Positions 51,540 to 59,833 of a stretch of DNA of 64,000 nt are shown in pieces. Location of the stretch: assembly GCA_963793335.1 (NCBI GenBank), contig CAWBZS010000001.1, forward strand, positions 496,001-560,000, written 5' to 3'. The notes under the pieces were generated by a model that was given only the letters and a program-made list of their open reading frames with translations, made no database searches and was not told the DNA's origin. Both the position numbers and the translations under genes were made by a program. Position 1 is the stretch's first letter. The number at the start of each line of letters is the position of its first letter. The DNA is from Sva-07 sp963793335 (lineage in GTDB: Bacteria; Actinomycetota; Acidimicrobiia; Acidimicrobiales; Ilumatobacteraceae).

Positions 51540-52604
51540 TCACCGGGCCGGTCTGGCGCCCAACTCCTGCGACAGCATCGTCGAAGCGACACGGGCGGTC
51601 GTGCCGCGAACAATCAGTTCTGCGGGAAGCAGGCGCTCCTCGCGTCCGAAGGGCTGGTTCTCGATCTGGGCGAAGAGCATGTCGACGGCGTGGTCGACGA
51701 TGCGCGTGACCGGCTGGTGCAGTGTGGTGAGCGGTGGGTCGGTGAACCGCATCAGCTCGGTGTCGTCGAACCCCACCACCGACACGTCGGCGGGGACGGC
51801 CAAGCCGCGCTGGCGGACGGCCCTGATCGCGCCGAGCGCCATCATGTCGCTGGCCGCCACGATGCCGGTGATGCCGTTGTCGAGCAGACGCTGCGCTCCG
51901 GTGTAGCCGCCGTCGAGCGTGAAGATCGTCTCGATGACGCGATCGTCGAGATCGCCGTCGAGCCCGTCGGCGTGGGCTGCTGCACGAAACCCGGCCAGTT
52001 TGCGCAGCACCGGCGTGTAGCACGTGGGACCGATCAGCAGTCCGATGCGCCGATGACCCTGTTCGCGCAGGTGTCGGTAGGCAGCGGCGGTGGCGGCATG
52101 GTCGTCGGTGGACACGCTGGGAATCGGCGGCGTGCCGGCGTCATCGGGTGCCATCGCTCCGTTGATCGTGACCAGGCCGATGCCTCGACTGGTGATCTCG
52201 TCGTAGATCGAGTGGTCGGCACGGGTGTCGGCGTGGCGTCCCGACACGACGATCACGCCGGCGACTCGGCGCTCGATCAACGAGTCGAGGTAGTCGTCTT
52301 CGGTTGCGCCGACACGGGTGGCGCAACACAGCACGCACAGGTAGCCACTCGAGAGCAGCCGCTCCTCGATGGCCTGGACGAACTTCGGGAAGATCGGATT
52401 GTCGAGTTCGGGCACGATCAGCCCGACCACACCTGCGTTCGGTCGCTGATGCAGCGCCTCGGGGGTGTACCCCAGTTCGCTGAGCACCCGCAGGACCCGA
52501 TCCCGAGTCGACGGGCGAACCCCTGCTTTGGCGTTCATCACACGGCTCACCGTGGCCTCGCTGACGCCGGCGAGCGCTGCGACGTCTTGGAGTCGGATCC
52601 GCAC
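51540..52604 (-). CDS. LacI-family transcriptional regulator (maltodextrin cluster)
   Basis: 354 residues from GTG 52604. The HTH is VRIRLQDVAALAGVSEATVS, with the hinge at STRDRVLRVLSELGYTPEAL, and the sensor domain is complete (VVGLIVPELDNPIFPKFVQA, GHRRIGLLIGPTCYTP, GIVAASDMMALGAIRAVRQR). It is divergent from the MalE-like gene; dyads at 52628-52664 in between are its likely operators. It may also control the ATPase gene behind it. The upstream extension of the frame runs antisense to the MalE gene and is not real. Confidence 0.93.
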   Translation of the reverse strand: MRIRLQDVAALAGVSEATVSRVMNAKAGVRPSTRDRVLRVLSELGYTPEALHQRPNAGVVGLIVPELDNPIFPKFVQAIEERLLSSGYLCVLCCATRVGATEDDYLDSLIERRVAGVIVVSGRHADTRADHSIYDEITSRGIGLVTINGAMAPDDAGTPPIPSVSTDDHAATAAAYRHLREQGHRRIGLLIGPTCYTPVLRKLAGFRAAAHADGLDGDLDDRVIETIFTLDGGYTGAQRLLDNGITGIVAASDMMALGAIRAVRQRGLAVPADVSVVGFDDTELMRFTDPPLTTLHQPVTRIVDHAVDMLFAQIENQPFGREERLLPAELIVRGTTARVASTMLSQELGARPAR

Positions 52605-52627
52605 GAAAACGGACTGTACGCGACCTT

Positions 52628-52687
52628 TGCAAGAAATGGAAGAAAAGCTGCAAATTTCTTGCAGAACCGGCACCACTTCCGTAATGT
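52628..52687 (+). promoter_or_regulatory. LacI operators and promoter of the maltodextrin cluster
   Basis: Two overlapping dyads: TGCAAGAAA (52628-52636) with TTTCTTGCA (52655-52663), and CTGCAA (52648-52653) with TTGCAG (52659-52664). The TGCAA/TTGCA elements resemble MalR-type sites of actinobacteria. TTGCAG (52659) could be the -35, with TAATGT (52682-52687) as -10 at a 17-base spacing, so repressor binding would block RNA polymerase. Confidence 0.65.
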
Positions 52688-52807
52688 ATGAACCGGCGCA
52701 ACATCCGGCGCGACCTGCAGGTCGCCACGACGTTCGCCCGAACACCGTGAACCCACATCCACCTCGCTGGCACCCGTCAGCGACACAGCTCCTGAGGGGG
52801 AGACCCA

Positions 52808-54155
52808 ATGCGCGCATCACGCCGCTTGGTCGCCTTCGCTGCCGTAGCCGCCCTGGTGGGCGCCGCTTGCGGAAGCGACAGCGACAGCGATTCCTCGGCC
52901 AGTGACACCACTGCTGCCGAGACCGAGACCACCGACGCCCCGGACACCACCGAGGCAACCGAGACCACCGAGGCCGAAGACGAGGCGACGACCGAGACCA
53001 CCGTGTACGAGGCGCCCGCCCGTGGTGACGCCGACCTCGTGATCTGGGCCGACGACACCCGGGCCCCCGTGCTCGAGCCGATCGCCGACGAGTTCGCCGA
53101 GCGCCGAGGGCATCTCCGTCCAGGTCGTCGAGGTGCCGTTCGACCAGATCCGCGACCAGCTCAGCATCGCCGGACCCGCCGGCGAAGGCCCCGACATCGT
53201 CACCGGTGCCCACGACTGGCTCGGCGAACTCGTCTCCAACGGCGTGATCGCTCCGATCGACCTCGGCGCCGACACCGACCTCTACGCCGACGTCGCCATC
53301 GAGGCGTTCACCTACGACGGCGCCCTCTACGGCGTCCCGTACGCCATCGAGAACATCGCCCTGATCCGCAACGTCGATCTCGTTCCCGAGGCACCGGCCA
53401 CGTTCGAGGACCTCGAAGCAACGGCGCTGGCACTCCAGGCCGACGGCACCATCGACGTGCCGCTCGCCGTCCAGCAGGACCCGGGTGACCCGTACCACAA
53501 CTACCCGCTGTTCAGCGCTGCCGGTGGCTACGTGTTCGGCCAGAACGACGACGGCACCTACAACGCCGACGACGTGGGCATCGACTCCGAAGGTGGCCTC
53601 GCCGCCGCCCAGAAGTTCGCCGACTGGAGCAACTCCGGACTGATCTCGAAGGACGTCAGCTACGACATCATGAACGAGTCGTTCTCGACCGGCGCAGCGC
53701 CGTTCGCGATCACCGGCCCGTGGGCCGTCGGTGGCTTCACCGACGCCGGCATCAACTTCGTCGTCGAGCCGATCCCGACAGTCGAGGGTGGCACCCCCGA
53801 GGTGTTCGTCGGCGTCCAGGGCTTCATGCAGTCGGCGTTCAGCGAGAACCCCGACCTGGCGACGACGTTCATGGTCGACTACCTCAACACCGAAGACGTG
53901 CAGCTCGCGCTCTACGAGGCCGGCGATCGCCCGCCGGCCATGACCAGCGCCTACGACCAGGTGTCGGACGACCCGATCATCCAGGGCTTCGGCCTCGCCG
54001 GCCAACAGGGCACCCCGCAGCCCGCCATCCCCGCCATGTCGTCGGTGTGGGAGAGCTGGACCGACGCCTACTCACTGATCTTCACCGGCTCGGATCCGGC
54101 CCAGGCGTTCACCGACGCTGCCGTCCAGATCCGCGAGAAGATCGCCGAAGGCTGA
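52808..54155 (+). CDS. Maltose/maltodextrin-binding lipoprotein (MalE-like), frameshifted
   Basis: Family 1 binding protein. The signal peptide MRASRRLVAFAAVAALVGAA is followed by Cys21 and a Thr/Glu/Asp-rich linker (residues 22-70) before ADLVIWADDTRAPVLEPIAD. Frame 1 ends at EFAER near 53104. The protein continues one frame over with EGISVQVVEVPFDQIRDQLS from 53106 and runs intact to 54155 (YGVPYAIENIALIRNVDLVP, FSTGAAPFAITGPWAVGGFT). The span is 3n+1, so one surplus base (for example a C in GCGCCG, 53101-53106) or two lost bases explain it. Corrected length is about 448 residues. An AGGGGGAG ribosome site precedes ATG 52808. Confidence 0.82.
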
Positions 54156-54162
54156 CACTGAG

Positions 54163-55834
54163 ATGAACACCGCCGATCCCCGAGAGGAGCACTCCCCCAC
54201 AGGCGGGGCGTCCTCCTCTCGGGGCGGCGCGTCCGACGGCGGCACGACGACGCTGCCGGAGCGCGACAGCTACTACGACGGGATGCCCCCGTTGCAGATG
54301 CCGACCGGACCGCGGTACGGCGCGTCGGCCGGCACGATCGCCAAGTACCTCCTGCTCGGCCTGCTCAATGCCGTCGTGCTCGCGTCGCTGCCGACGATGT
54401 TCGACAAGCCCGACTACGGGCTCGCGATCTCTGCGATCGTCGCGCTGGTCGTCATCGACATCGTCTACCTCTCCAAGCGGCGCTTCATCCCGGCCAAGTA
54501 CCTGCTGCCGGGGACCCTGTTCCTGCTGGTCTTCGCCGTCTACCCGATCTTCTACCTCATCTACATCTCCACGACGAACTACGGCACCGGCAACAACCTG
54601 AACAAGGAGACCGCGATCGAGCGGATCGAGGCCAACTCGATCAGCGCCGGCGCCGAGTCGATCCGCTACGACCTCCAGATTCTTGCCGAGGGCGACATCC
54701 AGGGAGAGCTCGTCTTCCTGCTGACCAACCCCGACGGCGAGCGGTTCCTCGGAACCGCCGACGGCCTCACGCCGATCGACGACGCCGACATCATCGAAGA
54801 CGGTCGTCGCGAGACCGTCGACGGCTTCGTTGCGCTCAACACCGGACAGGCCAACGACCGCGTCGGCGAGGTGAACGCCCTGATCGTGCCAGGCCCGAGC
54901 GGCGAGATCGCCAACGACGGATTCGGCGCAGCGTTCGCGAAGACCCAGACACGCGATCTACGACCCCGAGACCGACACGATCTTCGACTCGTCGACCAAC
55001 ACGACCTACGCCATCGAGAACGGGCAGTTCGTCAGCGAGGACGGCGACGCGCTCGTCCCCGGCTGGCGCGCCAACATCGGCACGGAGAACTACGAACGGC
55101 TCTTCAGCGACGACGACACCCGCAACGTCTTCCTCCGGGTCCTCGTCTGGACCGTGCTGTTCTCGTTGTTCTCGGTGATGTTGTCGTTCGCGCTCGGGCT
55201 ACTGCTCGCGCTCGTGTTCAACGACGAGCGGATGTTCGGACGACGCTGGTACCGCAGCCTGATCATCATCCCGTACGCCATCCCGAGCTTCATGACTGCG
55301 CTGGTGTGGCGCGGCATGCTCAACCAGCAGTTCGGCGTGATCAACCGCTGGCTCGGCACCGACCTCCCGTGGCTCGACGGACAGTGGCTCCCCTACGTCT
55401 CGATCCTGCTCGTCAACACCTGGCTCGGGTTCCCGTACATGTTCCTCGTCTGCACCGGCGCCCTGCAGAGCATCCCGTCCGACCTCACCGAGGCCGCTGC
55501 GGTCGACGGCGCCGGGGGGTTCAAGGCATTCCGCCTGATCACGTTCCCGCTCCTGCTCGTCGCAGTCGGACCGCTGCTCGTGGCCAGTTTCGCCTTCAAC
55601 TTCAACAACTTCAACATCATCTACCTGCTCACCGAGGGTCGACCCCCGGTGCCGGGCAGTGATGCCGGCCGAACCGACATTCTGATCTCCTACGTGTACA
55701 AGATCGCCTTCGCCGGCGGTGGCGGTGTCGACTACGGGTTCGCCGCTGCCGTGTCGCTCGTGATCTTCCTGATCGTCGCCACGATCTCCGCCTTCAGCTT
55801 CCGTGCCACCCGATCACTCGAGGAGATGCGATGA
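54163..55834 (+). CDS. Maltose ABC transporter permease (MalF-like), frameshifted
   Basis: Permease in two frames. Frame 1 starts at ATG 54163 with a polar N-terminus, two to three helices (YLLLGLLNAVVLASLPTMFD, LLPGTLFLLVFAVYPIFYLI) and the beginning of a long extracytoplasmic P2 loop. After AAFAKTQ (about 54949) the sequence continues in the next frame with AIYDPETDTIFDSSTNTTYA and runs to 55834. That part contains the last helices and the EAA loop DLTEAAAVDGAGGFKAFRLI. The large P2 loop is the hallmark of MalF and contacts the binding protein. The span is 3n+1, so one surplus base or loss of a GC pair in CACGCGATC restores about 556 residues. No other defects are seen. Confidence 0.82.
54178..54224 (+). 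promoter_or_regulatory. Stem-loop in the first codons of the malF-like gene
   Basis: CCCCGAGAGGAG (54178-54189) and CTCCTCTCGGGG (54213-54224) form a perfect 12 bp stem only 15 bases after the start codon. It could slow translation or cause attenuation between the binding-protein and permease genes, matching the terminator at the same place in importer cluster 1. Confidence 0.55.
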
Positions 55835-56742
55835 ACGCCGTCACGCAGGCCTACGAACCAGAAGCGCCCGCGTTCGAGCGCAACCGCCCGTCGATGGGCA
55901 AGGCGTTCCGCACCACCGGGTGGCGCCACGTGGTTGCCTGGGTGGCGCTGGCCTTCGCGCTGTTCCCGGTGTTCTGGGTGATCTCGGCCGCGTTCACCGA
56001 CGGCAACCTCAGCTCACAGAGCCTGATCCCGCGGGACCCGTCGCTCGACAACTTCCGGGCGTTGATGACCGACCCGGGCCACCCACCGTTCTGGTCCTGG
56101 TTCCGCAACTCGATGTTCATCGGCGTCACCACCGCCGTCGGCACCGTCATCATGGCGTCGCTCGCATCGTTCGCGTTCAGTCGGCTGCGTTTCAAGGGGC
56201 GCCGGCCAGGACTGCTGTCGTTGCTGCTGATCCAGATGTTCCCGAACCTGCTCGCCGTCGTCGCGCTCTTCTTGTTCATGACCCGCATCAAGGGCCTGTT
56301 CCCGGCAATCGGACTCGGATCGTCATGGGGATTGATCTTCATCTACCTCGGCGGCGCACTCGGCGTGAACACCTACCTGATCAAGGGCTTCTTCGACACC
56401 ATCCCGTTCACACTCGACGAAGCAGCGAAGATCGACGGCTGCACCCACTTCCAGATCTTCTACAAGATCATCATGCCGCTCGCCGCTCCGGTGCTCGCCG
56501 TGATCGGCCTGCTCTCGTTCATCACCTCGCAGGCCGAGTTCCTCGTGGCGAGCGTCATGCTCAGCGAGGACAACAAGACCCTGGCAGTCGGACTCTCGGG
56601 ATACGTCCGAGCCGGCTTCGACAACCGCTGGGGACCGTTCGCTGCCGGCTCGCTGATCGGGGCGATCCCGGTGGTGCTGCTCTTCTTGTTCCTGCAGCGC
56701 TACATCGTGTCCGGTCTCACCGCCGGCGCCGTCAAGGAGTGA
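55831..56742 (+). CDS. Maltose ABC transporter permease (MalG-like)
   Basis: 303 residues with six membrane helices. ATG 55831 overlaps the malF stop by four bases. The EAA loop TIPFTLDEAAKIDGCTHFQI and FYKIIMPLAAPVLAVIGLLS, plus the C-terminal RYIVSGLTAGAVKE, are classic MalG. SLDNFRALMTDPGHPPFWSW is the periplasmic segment. It pairs with MalF and uses the shared ATPase at 50288. Confidence 0.94.
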   Translation: MNAVTQAYEPEAPAFERNRPSMGKAFRTTGWRHVVAWVALAFALFPVFWVISAAFTDGNLSSQSLIPRDPSLDNFRALMTDPGHPPFWSWFRNSMFIGVTTAVGTVIMASLASFAFSRLRFKGRRPGLLSLLLIQMFPNLLAVVALFLFMTRIKGLFPAIGLGSSWGLIFIYLGGALGVNTYLIKGFFDTIPFTLDEAAKIDGCTHFQIFYKIIMPLAAPVLAVIGLLSFITSQAEFLVASVMLSEDNKTLAVGLSGYVRAGFDNRWGPFAAGSLIGAIPVVLLFLFLQRYIVSGLTAGAVKE

Positions 56743-58688
56743 CCCCGGCCCTCCCGCTCCGGCTCGTCGACCAACCGCACCACGACGGCGCACCCCTGTG
56801 CGTCGACCCGTCACCGCGGACGCTCGGCGCCACGGTCCGCGTGCGACTCCGAGTGCCCGACACCTGTGGCACCGAGCGAGTCCGACTCCGCTCGACGCCC
56901 GACGCCGAGCCAGCGGTGATCGAAGCGAGCATCCAGCGACGTGCCAACGGGATCACGTGGTGGCAGGCCGACCTCCTGCTGCACAATCCCGTGACCGCCT
57001 ATCGGTGGCTGCTCGACGGTGGTGAGCTCGGCCGCTGCTGGGTCAACGGCGCCGGCGTGTTCCACCGCGACGTCACCGACGACGCCGACTTCCGCCTCAC
57101 CGCAACGCCCCCCGAGCCCGGGTCTCCGGGGGCGTTGGCTGATGCTGCGCCGGCATGGTTGGCGGACACCGTCGGCTACCAGATCTTCATCGACCGGTTC
57201 GCCGACTCGGGCACCGACCGGAACACCCCGCACTGGGCGCTCCCTCGGGCATGGCACGAACCGGTGGAGAACACGCCGGGTCTCCGATCGCGCCACTGGT
57301 ACGGCGGCGATCTGGCGGGCATCGAGGCGCACCTCGACCACCTGGCCACGCTCGGTGTGACCCTGATCTATCTCACGCCGTTCTTCCCCGCAGGGTCGAT
57401 GCACCGATACGACGCGTCGACGTTCGACCACGTCGACCCGGCCCTCGGCGGGGATGGCGCACTCGAGTCGCTCGTTGCTGCGGCGCACGCTCGTGGCCTC
57501 CGGGTGATCGGCGACCTCACGTTGAACCACACCGGCGTCCGCCACGAGTGGTTCACCACGGCCATGGCCGACCCCGACGCCGCCGAACGCAGCTACTACT
57601 TCTTCGACGACACCGAGCCCGACGGATACGTCGCCTGGCACGGTGTCCCAACACTGCCGAAACTCGACCATCGAAGCAGCGCGCTCCAGCAGCGGTTCTA
57701 CGACGGCGACGGTTCGGTGGTGGCGCGGTATCTCGAGGAGCCGTTCGCACTCGACGGCTGGCGGATCGACTGTGCGAACACGACCGCTCGCTTTCGCGAC
57801 CACGACGACAACCACCACGTCGCCCGCCGCACGCGGGCCACGATGGATCGGATCGGACGTTCCACCGACCGTGATACGCGTTGGCTCGTCGCCGAGCACT
57901 GCTACGACGCTGCCGACGACCTCGACGGCACGGGCTGGCACGGTGTGATGGCCTACCAGTGGTTCACGCGCCCCCTGTGGGCCTGGCTCAAGGCACCCGG
58001 ACCGATCGCGCTCATGTCGGCGGTCGAGTTGATCGATCTCGATGGCCACGGCCTGGTCGAGTCGATGCGACACCTGGCCGCGAACGTCTCGTGGAATGCT
58101 CGCCAGGCGTCGATGACGATGATCGACTCGCACGACACCGCCCGCTTCCGCACGGTGGTCGGCGGCGATGTCACCCGCCACGTGGTCGGGTTGACCGCCC
58201 TGTTCACCATGCCCGGTGTCCCCACGTTGTTCGCGGGCTCCGAGCTCGGCTGCGAGGGCGACTCGATGGACACCGCCCGTGTGCCGTTTCCATGGGACCG
58301 CCTGGCGTCGGAGCACGACGCAGCGGACTCGCCCGGGCACTCCTTCACGGACAGCGTGCAGCAGCTGATCGCGATCCGGCGGCGCAGCGAAGCGCTGCGG
58401 TACGGCTCGATGCGGTGGATCGATGCGACCGAACACAGCATCACCTACATCCGTGAGACCGCCGGGTCGAGCGTGCTCGTCCACCTCGTTCGGTCTCCCT
58501 GCGAGCGTCCGCGATTCCTGGCGACCGAGATCGGTTCGTTCGACAACGCTGGAGCCCCCGATCGTTGCTCCGTGCAGTTCGGCGACCCCGAACTGATCGA
58601 GTTCCAACCGTCCGAGGGCGACACACCGGGCAGCATCACGCTGCCAGGAGCACCGGGGGCCTACGTCGTCGCTTGCGGACCCAGATAG
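56739..58688 (+). CDS. GH13 neopullulanase / cyclomaltodextrinase-like amylase
   Basis: 649 residues from GTG 56739, overlapping the malG stop. Residues 1-125 form a beta-rich N-terminal domain (CBM34-like: TVRVRLRVPDTCGTERVRLR, ITWWQADLLLHNPVTAYRWL). The catalytic barrel starts at WLADTVGYQIFIDRFADSGT. It has DLTLNHTGVRHEWF, the nucleophile Asp in GWRIDCANTTARF, the acid Glu in WLVAEHCYDA and the third Asp in MIDSHDTARF. No signal peptide, so it cleaves maltodextrins after import. The linker between the domains (TPPEPGSPGALADAA) is encoded by a copy of the GC-rich repeat at 57110-57138. Confidence 0.92.
   Translation: MTPALPLRLVDQPHHDGAPLCVDPSPRTLGATVRVRLRVPDTCGTERVRLRSTPDAEPAVIEASIQRRANGITWWQADLLLHNPVTAYRWLLDGGELGRCWVNGAGVFHRDVTDDADFRLTATPPEPGSPGALADAAPAWLADTVGYQIFIDRFADSGTDRNTPHWALPRAWHEPVENTPGLRSRHWYGGDLAGIEAHLDHLATLGVTLIYLTPFFPAGSMHRYDASTFDHVDPALGGDGALESLVAAAHARGLRVIGDLTLNHTGVRHEWFTTAMADPDAAERSYYFFDDTEPDGYVAWHGVPTLPKLDHRSSALQQRFYDGDGSVVARYLEEPFALDGWRIDCANTTARFRDHDDNHHVARRTRATMDRIGRSTDRDTRWLVAEHCYDAADDLDGTGWHGVMAYQWFTRPLWAWLKAPGPIALMSAVELIDLDGHGLVESMRHLAANVSWNARQASMTMIDSHDTARFRTVVGGDVTRHVVGLTALFTMPGVPTLFAGSELGCEGDSMDTARVPFPWDRLASEHDAADSPGHSFTDSVQQLIAIRRRSEALRYGSMRWIDATEHSITYIRETAGSSVLVHLVRSPCERPRFLATEIGSFDNAGAPDRCSVQFGDPELIEFQPSEGDTPGSITLPGAPGAYVVACGPR
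57110..57138 (+). repeat. In-frame copy of the GC-rich dyad repeat inside the neopullulanase gene
   Basis: 29 bases identical to the core of the repeats at 1974-2041 and 21207-21240, from CCCCGAGCCC to GGCGTTGG. It encodes PEPGSPGAL between the N-terminal and catalytic domains. The flanking bases of the intergenic copies (GGTT before, T after) are not shared. Confidence 0.88.
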
Positions 58689-58699
58689 CGTCGAGTGAC

Positions 58700-59294
58700 G
58701 TGAATCAGACGAAGAACCGGATGCAGGCCCTCGGATTGCTGGACCGCGCGTTCAAGGCCACCACGGATGCCGAGCTGACCGCGGCGATCGAGGCCCTCGA
58801 CGACGACCACCGCGAGGGGCTCGAGTCGTTCGTCGAGGCGCTCACACCCGATGGCGTGCGCGCTGCGGTCAAAGCAGGCCGCATCAACGGTGACATGGAG
58901 GCGATCGCTGCGATCGTGTCCGACGCGTGCTTGGCCGATTGCATCAAGGAGCTCGGCGACCACGCGGACAACCCGACGACCGATCAACTCACCGACGTGC
59001 TGCCCGGCCTCGTCGATCGCCACAGTGCTGCCGTGACACGGCTGATGCTCGCGGCGACGGTTGCCGGCGAGGCGCCGGCGTCGGCGATCATCCGCGACCT
59101 CCTGAAGTCCGATGAGCTGGTGGCGCTGCCGAAGGCCGAAGAGGTCACGATCGCTCCGCTGATCGACACGGCGAAGCGTTCCCCGGAGGACCAGGCAGCG
59201 ATCAAGGCCAAGCGCGCCGAGGCCAAGGCCGCGAAGAAGCAGGCCGACCGCGCCGCGCCGCGCCCAGTCGGCCGCCGATCGCAAGCGAGCCTGA
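58700..59294 (+). CDS. Unknown helical protein, frameshifted near its C-terminus
   Basis: Starts at GTG 58700 (VNQTKNRMQALGLLDRAFKA), 11 bases after the amylase stop. About 185 residues of mainly helical, acidic sequence (TDAELTAAIEALDDDHREGL, LGDHADNPTTDQLTDVLPGL) lead into a basic Ala/Lys/Arg tail (KAKRAEAKAAKKQADRAA). In the +1 frame from about 59259 the tail continues RAQSAADRKRA and stops at 59292-59294. That is far more natural than the frame-1 readthrough, which would run antisense over ogt to 59851. The total span is 3n+1. No family is recognised. The basic tail suggests nucleic-acid binding (inference). Confidence 0.6.
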
Positions 59295-59329
59295 ACCATC
59301 GCACCGGGGTCGACCTGCCGGCAGCGTGG

Positions 59330-59833
59330 TCACTCGGCGGTGAGTACGTGCTGACGCTCGTGGTCGAGCAGCCATGCCTTGGTGTCGACGCCGCCGGCGA
59401 ACCCGGTGAGGGCGCCGTTCGCCCCCACCACCCGGTGACATGGAACGATGATCGAGATCGGATTCCGACCGTTCGCTGCGCCGACGGCGCGTGCCTTGCG
59501 ACGATCACCCATCCGCTCCGCTTGCTCGCCGTAGCTCTCGGTGTGGGCGTACGGAATCGCACGAAGTGCGGTCCACGCCGCCTGTTGGAAGTCGGTGCCG
59601 ACCGGATCGAGCGGCACGTCGAAGCTCGAGCGAGTGCCGGCGAAGTACTCGGCGAGTTGCGTCGTTGCCATCACGAGCATGGGGTGCGACGGGTTCGCGA
59701 CCGTGTCGGCGTGCGCGACCCGCTGTGGGCGGTCTCCAGGCCAGAGCACCGCTCGGAGTCCGACGTCGCTCGCAACCAACGTGAGCTCGCCCACGGGGCT
59801 GTCGATGACGGTGCTGGACAACGATTCGATCAT
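59330..59833 (-). CDS. ogt: Methylated-DNA--protein-cysteine methyltransferase
   Basis: 167-residue suicide repair protein that takes the methyl group from O6-methylguanine. The acceptor is Cys132 in IIVPCHRVVG. The HTH-like TDFQQAAWTALRAIPYAHTE and the Arg finger region ARAVGAANGRNPISI are present. ATG 59833 overlaps the AlkA stop by four bases (ATGA), so the two are translated together. The frame extends to 59914, but MIESLSSTVIDSPVGELTLV is the family start. Confidence 0.94.
   Translation of the reverse strand: MIESLSSTVIDSPVGELTLVASDVGLRAVLWPGDRPQRVAHADTVANPSHPMLVMATTQLAEYFAGTRSSFDVPLDPVGTDFQQAAWTALRAIPYAHTESYGEQAERMGDRRKARAVGAANGRNPISIIVPCHRVVGANGALTGFAGGVDTKAWLLDHERQHVLTAE

Noticed and set aside
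51540..54005. 821-residue minus-strand frame extending the second LacI gene across the MalE gene
   Set aside because: The HTH starts at GTG 52604; everything upstream is antisense to the binding-protein gene.
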